Shown here: one piece after another, positions 1-6,009 of the stretch
Layout of the letters: each line of letters starts with the position of its first letter
How positions within the stretch are numbered: position 1 is the stretch's first letter
Source of the DNA: Oscillospiraceae bacterium
GTDB lineage: Bacteria; Bacillota; Clostridia; Oscillospirales; Ruminococcaceae
Direction of reading: 5' to 3'
DNA: 9,569 nucleotides
Assembly: GCA_009776345.1 (NCBI GenBank)
Contig: WRLS01000080.1
Span: 1 to 9,569, forward strand
The notes under the pieces: model-generated
The model's input: only the letters and a program-made list of their open reading frames with translations
Told to the model about the DNA's origin: nothing
The model's database searches: none
Position numbers and translations under genes: made by a program

Positions 1-915
1 CACCCAATAGCGCTGGGAGTAGAAAATAAGCCTTGTGACGATAATGCTGACGATAAACAGTACCCATATGAGCGCAAGCCCGTAGCCGAAGCGCATCTGC
101 TGGAAAAACTGCTGGAAGGCGTGTACGACATATGTGTAATTGGTCGGGGCGGGGATGGTTGCCGCCAGGTTTTGCTCGCCGCGCGCCTGTGCCAAAAGCA
201 CCGGCTGCTGGAAGATCTGGAAGCTAAGCACCATGCCGTTTACAATATTGAAGAACAGCACCGGCGTTATTGTAGGCAGTGTCACGCGCGTAAATTTGTT
301 CCAGGCCCCCGCGCCGTCTATGGTGGCGGCCTCGTAAAGCTCTGTAGGGATATTTTTCAGGCCCGCAAGGTATGTAAGCATACCGCTGCCGCCGCTCCAT
401 ATCAGCATGATAAACAGCGCGTTGCGCTGGTGGGTCACGCCCAGCCAGTTGATCGGTTCAAGCCCCAGCGCGATAAGCAGGTTGGACAAAACGCCGCCGT
501 TGTAAATAAACATAAGCCGCCACATAAGCGCCGTTACAACAACGGGCAGTATGGCGGGCATATAAAACACCGCCCTGTACAGCCCCGAGCCTTTGAGGTC
601 GTGGTTGAGCAGCAGCGCGTAGGAAAAGCTGATAAATGTCTGCATGGGTACCATGAAGGCAATGATAATCAGTGTTGATTTAACGGCGTTTACCAAAAAT
701 GGGTCGTTGGGCATACGTGTGTAGTTGTCCAAACCGATAAACTGCAGGTTCTGGAGGTTCCAGCCCGTGAAGTTGGTAAGGCTCATGACAAAGCTCCAGC
801 CCACGGGGAAAATCCTGGCCGCGAACAGCATAATGATAAATGGCGCGATTAGTATGTAAAAAGCCCTGGTTTCCCGTTTATGATAGCTAAGCCCCTTTGG
901 ACCTGCTTGTTGCAT
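1..915 (-). CDS. Sugar ABC transporter permease, MalF/UgpA type (C-terminus cut by window edge)
   Basis: Inner-membrane subunit of a CUT1-family carbohydrate importer; it would pair with a second permease and a MsmX/UgpC-type ATPase outside the window. 305 codons are open from the ATG at 913-915 to the left edge. This is nearly the usual length (about 295-310), so only a few residues are missing. The start is supported by an AAGGGGG Shine-Dalgarno about 7 nt upstream. A first hydrophobic segment lies near residues 17-40, with several more following. The diagnostic EAA loop begins at residue 195 (EAATIDGAGAWNKF, then TLP), the cytoplasmic coupling site for the ATPase. The gene lies 275 bp downstream of the binding-protein gene on the same strand, with a hairpin and a repeat between them, so its expression may be lower than that of the receptor. 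The substrate cannot be read from the permease itself. Confidence 0.93.
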   Translation of the reverse strand, partial: MQQAGPKGLSYHKRETRAFYILIAPFIIMLFAARIFPVGWSFVMSLTNFTGWNLQNLQFIGLDNYTRMPNDPFLVNAVKSTLIIIAFMVPMQTFISFSYALLLNHDLKGSGLYRAVFYMPAILPVVVTALMWRLMFIYNGGVLSNLLIALGLEPINWLGVTHQRNALFIMLIWSGGSGMLTYLAGLKNIPTELYEAATIDGAGAWNKFTRVTLPTITPVLFFNIVNGMVLSFQIFQQPVLLAQARGEQNLAATIPAPTNYTYVVHAFQQFFQQMRFGYGLALIWVLFIVSIIVTRLIFYSQRYWV

Positions 916-970
916 TACGCTACCCCCTTAATTTGCTATTTGTTTTTCAATCACAGCTATAGGGCCTTCT

Positions 971-1005
971 AAGGGATAAGGCCGCAAATAGCAGCCTTAT
1001 CCCTT
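971..1005. other. 12-bp perfect hairpin between binding-protein and permease genes
   Basis: AAGGGATAAGGC (971-982) is repeated inverted as GCCTTATCCCTT (994-1005) around an 11-nt loop. In the direction of transcription (minus) it is not followed by a U-run, so it is a poor intrinsic terminator. By analogy with intercistronic hairpins between malE and malF, it may protect the upstream receptor mRNA from 3' decay or damp permease expression; that role is inference. Confidence 0.6.
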
Positions 1006-1011
1006 ATGACC

Positions 1012-1175
1012 TAGAAGCTGTGTTCATAGCTCAAAGGCCGTAACAACGGCGGATTTTCCGCCGTACCGCGTTACATTTCCTTGGAATACATGGAGTATTC
1101 CTGCGAAAATTTGCCTTGTCCGGCAAAAAATCCGCTCGCCGTTCCGGCACATTTCGCTTATGAACACAACTTCTT
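1012..1175. repeat. MITE-like repeat with terminal inverted repeats and internal hairpins
   Basis: The left end, tagaagctgtgttcatagc (1012-1030), reappears inverted at 1156-1175 with one substitution and a 1-nt insertion, giving a 164-bp unit with no coding capacity. Inside are an 8-bp hairpin with a 3-nt loop (ACGGCGGA/TCCGCCGT, 1046-1064) enclosed by GTAAC/GTTAC (1040-1044, 1070-1074), a 7-bp hairpin (GGAATAC/GTATTCC, 1083-1101) and a 6-bp hairpin (TTTGCC/GGCAAA, 1110-1127). Terminal inverted repeats plus non-coding, hairpin-rich contents fit a miniature inverted-repeat transposable element. No clean target duplication was found, and copy number elsewhere is unknown. Confidence 0.55.
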
Positions 1176-1190
1176 AGAAGATAGCGTTAA

Positions 1191-2585
1191 TTAACCGTTT
1201 ACTACAGCTATGCCTTCGTCGATAAGGAGCTGGATGTCCCTTTCGAGCTGGGGCAGGGCCTCGTCGATTGTGGATTCACCGAAGTAGATGGGGTCAACGT
1301 ATTTGTTGATAAGGCTTTCTACCGCGGAGTAGTTGAGGTACGGGTTCATCTGGACATAGAGCTGGGATGAATTTTCGATCTCGTCGAGCTGGATGCGCAT
1401 TGCCTGCTTGTCGAACTCGGTTTCGTCAGGCAGCAGCTCCATCAGCGAACGGTAGGAAGGAAGCCCCCAGCCGCCCTTTGCCCTGTCGATAGCTTCGCCG
1501 GCCGGGCCGAGGAACCATTCAAACAGCCTCCACGCCGCGTCGGGGTTCTGGCTTTGTGCCAGCAGAATGCCGCCGCAGGCATGGGTGCAGGCGCTCAGTC
1601 GGATGGAATCTTTGCTCATCATAACAGCGGGGAGCATCATAACATCTTCCTGGACGATTTCCTGGTCCTGCCTCTGTGTTTCGGTCTGGTTAAAGCCGCG
1701 CACAACGCCGGAGTACCAGTAGCCGTTTGTCTTCATGGCGAGAAGGTTCTCGCGGAAGATGTCACCGTCCCAGGCGGGTGCGGGGTTGAGCGGGCTGACA
1801 TTTGTTTTGGACATGACAAGATTGTTGAGTACGTTGAATATGTACTTAACATTATCGTTGTTCAAATTCACCTTGGTGTAGTCGTCGCTCCAGATGCTCA
1901 GGCCCTGCTGCTGCATAAGGGACTGTATGAACATCAGGTTGTTGAAGTTGAACTGGTGGTTGCCCGCGCCGTAGACAGCGGTTGTGCCGTCGGCATTGGC
2001 AACGTGCAGCCGCTGGGCGTAATCGGCATATTCCTCAAACGTCAGCGGTACCTTTTCGTTGGGGATCGGGATACCGGCGTTCTGGAAATGGACCTTGTTG
2101 ATCCAGACGGTAAGGTCAAGGCTCCAGTCCTTCGGTATGCCGTAGAGCGGGCCGACGCCGGTGGTTTTGCCGTCCCAGCGGAACACGTCCACGATGGGCA
2201 GGAAATCCGCCTCGTCAATTATATCGCTTTTGTCAACATAGTCCTGGATGGGCATCGCAAGGCCGCGCGTAACCCACATTGGCAGGGATTGGGCGGCATA
2301 CATACGTACGATATCCGGGGCAGTGCCGGCGGCTATCATAGCCATGAGCCTGGTATCGTCCACTTCCTCGCGCTCAACGATAAGGCCCGGCAGCTCCGCC
2401 ATTGACCTGACGATGAGGTCATCCGTGAACTCGCCCGCTGTGAATGACGTGCGGACGGTAACAGGGTTTTCCGGGGTGCCGATGCTACCGGCTGCCGGCG
2501 CAGAACCCCCCCCCCCCCCCCCACCGCAAGCCACAGCGAACACTAAAGCGGCCGCGAGCAGCATTGCAAGTACAGGTTTCTTCAT
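1191..2585 (-). CDS. Extracellular solute-binding lipoprotein (family 1) of a sugar ABC importer
   Basis: Captures the substrate outside the membrane and delivers it to the permease pair. 464 aa, normal for CUT1 receptors. Residues 1-20 form a lipoprotein signal: KK charge, hydrophobic core, then lipobox AVA-C with Cys20 as the lipidation site. A flexible linker of seven glycines (21-27) follows. The mature part shows receptor-like segments such as AMIAAGTAPDIVRM and YGIPKDW, and a C-terminal WRLFEWFLGPAGEA stretch typical of family 1 binding proteins. The ATG at 2583-2585 has AGGAGG 7 nt upstream. It is first in the minus-strand operon, behind a strong promoter. The odd point is the run of 17 G residues coding the linker, where a one-base slip would put the mature domain out of frame. 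Substrate is inferred only from neighbours (sugar or sugar acid). Confidence 0.93.
   Translation of the reverse strand: MKKPVLAMLLAAALVFAVACGGGGGGGSAPAAGSIGTPENPVTVRTSFTAGEFTDDLIVRSMAELPGLIVEREEVDDTRLMAMIAAGTAPDIVRMYAAQSLPMWVTRGLAMPIQDYVDKSDIIDEADFLPIVDVFRWDGKTTGVGPLYGIPKDWSLDLTVWINKVHFQNAGIPIPNEKVPLTFEEYADYAQRLHVANADGTTAVYGAGNHQFNFNNLMFIQSLMQQQGLSIWSDDYTKVNLNNDNVKYIFNVLNNLVMSKTNVSPLNPAPAWDGDIFRENLLAMKTNGYWYSGVVRGFNQTETQRQDQEIVQEDVMMLPAVMMSKDSIRLSACTHACGGILLAQSQNPDAAWRLFEWFLGPAGEAIDRAKGGWGLPSYRSLMELLPDETEFDKQAMRIQLDEIENSSQLYVQMNPYLNYSAVESLINKYVDPIYFGESTIDEALPQLERDIQLLIDEGIAVVNG
2506..2522 (-). repeat. 17-base homopolymer (poly-G on the coding strand) inside the lipoprotein gene
   Basis: Seventeen consecutive C on the plus strand, G on the coding strand, encode most of the Gly21-27 linker right after the lipidated Cys20. 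Runs of this length are prone to slipped-strand mispairing. Only lengths of 17 plus or minus a multiple of 3 keep the receptor in frame. The exact length could also be an assembly artefact, because long homopolymers are hard to sequence. Confidence 0.95.
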
Positions 2586-2690
2586 ACTGTTTCCTCCTTG
2601 TTAAATTTGCTTTCATCGCAAAAGCATGGCGAAACTAATCACTATGTAAATAATATTCGGCTGCCACGCGCTTTACGACTCTAAGCGGCA

Positions 2691-2707
2691 AAGTATTGTT
2701 AATACTT
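2691..2707. promoter_or_regulatory. Candidate operator at the transport-operon start site
   Basis: Perfect 7-bp inverted repeat AAGTATT-GTT-AATACTT. It starts 9 bp downstream of the minus-strand -10 box (2716-2721) and so covers the expected transcription start and first leader bases. A dimeric repressor here would block initiation. No regulator gene of LacI or GntR type is in the window, and the motif matches no operator I recognise. Confidence 0.5.
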
Positions 2708-2715
2708 CACAGCAA

Positions 2716-2744
2716 ATTATACTATACCTGAAAATTATTGTCAA
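2716..2744 (-). promoter_or_regulatory. Sigma-A promoter for the sugar ABC transporter operon
   Basis: Read on the minus strand: TTGACA (2739-2744), a 17-bp spacer, TATAAT (2716-2721). Both hexamers and the spacing are perfect consensus. The predicted start near 2709 gives a leader of about 124 nt before the lipoprotein ATG. Such a strong core promoter next to a candidate operator suggests control by repression. Confidence 0.85.
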
Positions 2745-2763
2745 TCATTTTGAAAAATTTCTG

Positions 2764-2792
2764 TTGTGCTGTATCTTGAAATGGGATATAAT
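2764..2792 (+). promoter_or_regulatory. Probable sigma-A promoter for the dgoD-like gene
   Basis: TATAAT at 2787-2792, preceded after 17 bp by TTGTGC (2764-2769), a weak -35 box matching only in TTG. The -35 boxes of this and the divergent transporter promoter are 19 bp apart, so both could answer to one regulator bound between or beside them. A weak -35 with a good -10 would suit activation. Expected start is near 2799. Confidence 0.6.
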
Positions 2793-2840
2793 ACAGATAC
2801 ATAGTGGCGGCAGCCATAAAATATGCAGGGGGGACAGCTG

Positions 2841-3959
2841 ATGAAAATCGCAAAAATGGAATCTTTTTTTGTTAAGCCGCGCTGGCATTTCCTAAAAATT
2901 ACCACCGACGACGGGCTTGTCGGATGGGGCGAGCCGATTGTTGAGGGGCGCGCCCGCACCGTTGCAATGGCTGTAAAGGAGTTTGAGCCTGTTTTGATAG
3001 GGCAAAACCCGCTGGAGGTCGAACGGCTGTGGACCGAGATGTACAGGGGGACGTTTTACCGCGGCGGCCCGGTGATGGTTTCGGCGGTTTCCGGCATAGA
3101 CCAGGCGCTTTGGGACATCAAGGGCAAGTATCACAACACGCCCGTCTACAAGCTTTTGGGCGGTCCCACCCGAAGCAGGGTGCGTACATATGCGCATATG
3201 CGCGGCGAAACCTTGGACGAGCAGATCGCCTACGCGAAAAAAGCAGTTGAAGACGGCTTCGACGTTTTTAAAACAGGCCCCTCAGGCGGTGCGGTGCGCC
3301 CCTTGGAAACCCCGAAATTCATCGACGAATGTGTCGAGCGTATCGGCAGGATACGCGACGCATTACCGCGCCATGTGGATTTGGCGCTCGATTTCCACGG
3401 GCGGTTCACACCGGCGAATTCAATCCGACTGATACGCGAGCTGGAACAGTTCAACCTTATGTTTGTCGAAGAACCCGCACAGTGCGAAAATGTAGACGTC
3501 ATGGTAACAATCGCCCGTTCAACCTGCATACCGATAGCAACGGGCGAGCGGCTGTTTACGCGCTGGGGTTTCCGCGAAATACTCGAAAAGCAGGCGGCGT
3601 CCATACTCCAGCCTGACTTATGCCACGCGGGCGGCATAACCGAGGTGCGCAAAATTGCCGCCATGGCGGAGGTGTATTACGCACAGGTCGCCCCGCATAA
3701 CCCCCTTGGCCCGATATCACTCGCGGCGGGGCTTCAGGTGGCGGGTTCCGTGCCGAATTTCCTCTGCCAGGAGCAGGTATCGCTTGGCGAAGGCTACCTA
3801 AAAGAGCCGTTTAAGATTAAAGACGGCCATCTTGATTTACCGGAAAAACCCGGGCTGGGCATAGAAGTTGACGAGGACTATGTAAAAGAAATGGCGTATC
3901 CGGGCGATTGGGATTCCCCGCGCCTGTATAACGACGACGGGTCTTTTACTGAATGGTAA
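2841..3959 (+). CDS. dgoD: D-galactonate dehydratase (mandelate racemase/enolase superfamily)
   Basis: Dehydrates D-galactonate to 2-dehydro-3-deoxy-D-galactonate in the cytoplasm. The protein aligns by eye with E. coli DgoD nearly end to end (PRWxFLKIxTDxGxVGWGEP, EGRART, YRGGP, GIDQALWDIKGK, ILQPDLxHAGGITE, APHxPLGP, KPGLGxEIDE-like tail, final EW). Catalytic residues are all present, one position later than in E. coli: metal ligands Asp184, Glu210, Glu236, and acid/base His186 and His286. The chosen start, ATG 2841 (372 aa), has a CAGGGGGG ribosome site 7 nt upstream and starts like DgoD (MKI). The ATG at 2823 would add six residues with no ribosome site. It diverges from the transporter operon and precedes an SDR gene, as expected of a sugar-acid locus. 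Related aldonate dehydratases share this scaffold, so a different sugar acid remains possible. Confidence 0.88.
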   Translation: MKIAKMESFFVKPRWHFLKITTDDGLVGWGEPIVEGRARTVAMAVKEFEPVLIGQNPLEVERLWTEMYRGTFYRGGPVMVSAVSGIDQALWDIKGKYHNTPVYKLLGGPTRSRVRTYAHMRGETLDEQIAYAKKAVEDGFDVFKTGPSGGAVRPLETPKFIDECVERIGRIRDALPRHVDLALDFHGRFTPANSIRLIRELEQFNLMFVEEPAQCENVDVMVTIARSTCIPIATGERLFTRWGFREILEKQAASILQPDLCHAGGITEVRKIAAMAEVYYAQVAPHNPLGPISLAAGLQVAGSVPNFLCQEQVSLGEGYLKEPFKIKDGHLDLPEKPGLGIEVDEDYVKEMAYPGDWDSPRLYNDDGSFTEW

Positions 3960-3978
3960 AGTTTGGAATTTCAAACTT
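3959..3978 (+). other. Small hairpin between the dgoD-like and SDR genes
   Basis: AAGTTTG (3959-3965), loop GAATTT, CAAACTT (3972-3978). It begins on the last base of the dgoD stop codon and ends directly before the SDR ribosome site (gagaaggg). There is no U-run, so it is not a terminator; it could mark an mRNA processing or stability site. Confidence 0.4.
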
Positions 3979-3995
3979 GAGAAGGGATGATATTT

Positions 3996-4775
3996 ATGGG
4001 GCGGCCGGTTGCGTTTATTACAGGCTCCAGCCAAGGCATAGGCGCGGGGATCGCGCTTGAAATGGCAAAGGCGGGGTACGATATCGCCATCAATTATAAC
4101 ACAAGCAAAGAAAAAGCCCTGGAGGTTAAAGCCAAAGTTGAGGCGGAAGGCGCCAAAACCGCGGTGATAGGGGGCAACATAAGCAAGCTTGACGACATCG
4201 ACCGTATGTTTGAAGAGTTCTTCGCGGTGTTCAGCCATGTAAATGTAATGGTGAACAACGCCGGGATAACACGTTTCGCGCCTTTTTTGGAGACAACGCC
4301 CGATATGTTCGAGATACTGACGAATACAGACTGGCGCGGCTCCTACTTCTGCGCACAGAAAGCGGCGCGCAGTATGGTCGAAAATGGGATAAAGGGCACG
4401 ATAATCAACATCACATCAAATCACCAGGACGGTTGCTGGCCGCAGGCAAGCGTTTACGGGCCGACAAAAGCCGCGCTGAACAAATTTACGCACAACGCGG
4501 CACTGGAGCTTGCGCCTTATGGGATTAGGATGGTGTCCATTGCGCCGGGCTATACGCGCAACCGCGACGGCAGCCCGGGAAGGCCGGATTGGACAGGGCG
4601 AATCGCGCATCGCCTGCCCCTTGGGCGTGTATGCGAACCGTGGGAGGTCGGACGCGCCTGCGTTTTCCTTGCGGGAGAAGGCGCGGGGTATATCACCGGG
4701 ACCTGCATTTATATGGACGGCGGCGCTTTATTGCCGGTCGTGGCGGAAAATACATTTTTCAGTTGGGATAAATGA
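3996..4775 (+). CDS. Short-chain dehydrogenase/reductase (SDR), classical type
   Basis: NAD(P)-dependent oxidoreductase of 259 aa, the usual length of classical SDRs. A Rossmann fold is shown by TGSSQGIG (9-16, cofactor loop) and NNAG (87-90). The active site is Ser141 with Tyr154-x3-Lys158 (YGPTK). The C-terminal ITGTCIYMDGG pattern (233-243) is standard. Where most classical SDRs carry the tetrad Asn (N-x-x-G), this protein has Asp112 (DWRG). The start at 3996 is preferred because gagaaggg lies 9 nt upstream; the ATG at 3987 directly abuts that site. It is 36 bp after the dgoD-like gene and probably cotranscribed. The substrate may be a sugar, a sugar acid or the keto-deoxy product. Annotation as FabG-like 3-oxoacyl reductase would be a generic alternative that the context does not favour. 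Confidence 0.88.
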   Translation: MGRPVAFITGSSQGIGAGIALEMAKAGYDIAINYNTSKEKALEVKAKVEAEGAKTAVIGGNISKLDDIDRMFEEFFAVFSHVNVMVNNAGITRFAPFLETTPDMFEILTNTDWRGSYFCAQKAARSMVENGIKGTIINITSNHQDGCWPQASVYGPTKAALNKFTHNAALELAPYGIRMVSIAPGYTRNRDGSPGRPDWTGRIAHRLPLGRVCEPWEVGRACVFLAGEGAGYITGTCIYMDGGALLPVVAENTFFSWDK

Positions 4776-4778
4776 AAC

Positions 4779-4794
4779 GCTTTTCCGTAAAAGC
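4779..4794 (+). other. Small hairpin in the SDR-kinase gap
   Basis: GCTTTT-CCGT-AAAAGC, a 6-bp perfect stem with a 4-nt loop, in the 40-bp gap between the SDR stop and the kinase start, directly ahead of the GAGCGAGGGG ribosome site. It is too short and lacks a U-run for a terminator, so the kinase is probably read with the upstream genes. Confidence 0.3.
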
Positions 4795-4815
4795 CGGGGA
4801 GAGCGAGGGGTGAAG

Positions 4816-6003
4816 ATGCTGTTTATGAAAAAACCGCGGCTGCTTGCCGCCGCCGCGTTCTTCGCCCTCGCGGTCTGCGCGTTGTTTGCGCTACTCAGTT
4901 TAAGCTCCGATGCGAGAGGTACCCCGAGAATAGCCCAAATCCCGACAGAAGAGGGCGCGGCTGCAGACCTTACGGGCTTTGATTTTAACACGTCGATTGC
5001 CTATGTCAGGTTTCGGCAAGCGGGGGAATATTATCACAACAAGCTCCTTGCGCCGGATGCAATAGACGCCCACTCCCCCGATGACAAAAGCCTTGCCCCA
5101 TACGCGCGGGACAGGACGCACCGTGTGCGGTTTATCGTCCCCGACGGGAATTATATGATTTTCGGCAAATCCCCCGAGTATGCGTCGAGAATCTACGTAA
5201 ACGGCGAATTGGCGGCGTCCTTCGGCGAGATATACGAAAACGCGGAGGACAACCGCTACCAAATCGCGACATATGAAATCGCGGCGCATCCCATTGACGG
5301 TGTGATTGAGGTAGTGACAAACGGCGCGGATGCAATACGCCGCGATGCCAATATTTACAGTATACATATTGGGCGGCACGATGCCGTGCTGCATTTGCAC
5401 ATATCAGTCTGGGTCAAGAACCTGATCGTATTGGGGTTTGTGTTTACATGCGCGCTGATTTTCATAGGGTTCTATATTTTCACGCCCCGATCGCGGGCAA
5501 ACCTGTTTTGCGCACTGATCGCGCTGTCCTTGGGCATCAGGATGGTGGCGGCGGACAAAATTGTAAGCAAAATATTCGGCGAGTTTGATTACCGCGTTAC
5601 CTATTTTGTGGAAAACGGGATGCTGCTGCTAATCGTTATTTTTTACACGCTCCTGGTACGCACGCTGTTCCGTGAAAGCATCCCGAAATTGCTTGTAAGA
5701 ATTGTCACAGCGGTGAACGTGCTGATGATGGCCGCGCTTATATTTTTGCCCATACATGTTACCGCAAAATTTATATGGGTCCATACAGCTATGATTTCGG
5801 CGGTCGCGCTGGTATCGGCTGTATGTATCATACGGCATATAAGGCGGTTCAGGGAAGAGCAGATACTGTCCTTTTGCGGGCAGGTCCTGTTTATTTTGAT
5901 AGGGCTGGTTGAGCTTTTGTATATACAGGGCGTGGACGTAATCCCGCGGGGGTTCCTCCCGAGCCTGACCGTGATCGAAACGACGCGCGTTGCGACCCTC
6001 TGA
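4816..6003 (+). CDS. Sensor histidine kinase, N-terminal part: signal anchor, extracellular domain, 7TM region, ended by in-frame UGA
   Basis: 395 codons from ATG 4816 (GAGGGG site 5-6 nt upstream) to TGA 6001-6003. Residues 9-29 are a hydrophobic signal or anchor. Residues about 35-197 form an extracytoplasmic, beta-rich domain with jelly-roll-like features (RVRFIVPDGNYMIFG, YASRIYVNGELAASFG). Six membrane helices follow at about 201-222, 229-246, 268-285, 292-312, 321-340 and 349-370; a seventh starts at 393 and is broken by the stop. This is the architecture of 7TMR-DISM sensor kinases. The same frame continues immediately after the TGA with the rest of helix 7 and a full kinase domain, so this is most likely the front of one gene (4816-6792) with a nonsense codon at position 396. 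Alternatives are UGA readthrough or an assembly error. The ligand is unknown; proximity suggests a carbohydrate signal. Confidence 0.82.
   Translation: MLFMKKPRLLAAAAFFALAVCALFALLSLSSDARGTPRIAQIPTEEGAAADLTGFDFNTSIAYVRFRQAGEYYHNKLLAPDAIDAHSPDDKSLAPYARDRTHRVRFIVPDGNYMIFGKSPEYASRIYVNGELAASFGEIYENAEDNRYQIATYEIAAHPIDGVIEVVTNGADAIRRDANIYSIHIGRHDAVLHLHISVWVKNLIVLGFVFTCALIFIGFYIFTPRSRANLFCALIALSLGIRMVAADKIVSKIFGEFDYRVTYFVENGMLLLIVIFYTLLVRTLFRESIPKLLVRIVTAVNVLMMAALIFLPIHVTAKFIWVHTAMISAVALVSAVCIIRHIRRFREEQILSFCGQVLFILIGLVELLYIQGVDVIPRGFLPSLTVIETTRVATL
6001..6003 (+). other. In-frame UGA interrupting the sensor kinase
   Basis: The codon context is CTC-TGA-CTG in frame 1, shared by both flanking open frames, and lies within transmembrane helix 7 (VATL-stop-LLLFIIAQMLALFLYN). 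UGA ends the SDR and the kinase tail elsewhere in this window, so genome-wide reassignment of UGA is unlikely. UGA followed by C is a known weak termination context. Confidence 0.9.
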
Positions 6004-6009
6004 CTGCTT

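Noticed and set aside
121..678. 185-codon plus-strand frame opposite the permease
   Set aside because: Shadow of the permease, which has the EAA loop, membrane helices and a ribosome site on the other strand.
1554..2405. 283-codon open frame on the plus strand opposite the lipoprotein gene
   Set aside because: It is antisense to a well-supported solute-binding protein, has no ribosome site or recognisable domain, and its composition is that of a GC-biased shadow frame.
2336..2524. Minus-strand frame starting MGGGGG within the G-run
   Set aside because: Out-of-frame reading of the lipoprotein gene. It does show what a slipped tract would encode, but it is not a gene.
2752..2761. GAAA-AA-TTTC in the shared promoter core as a catabolite (cre) site
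   Set aside because: It lacks the central CG and most of the CcpA consensus; an A/T-rich chance match is more likely.
4510..4815. Upstream extension of the kinase frame into the SDR gene
   Set aside because: The extension overlaps the SDR in another frame and has no ribosome site; ATG 4816 has a good one and opens on a signal sequence.
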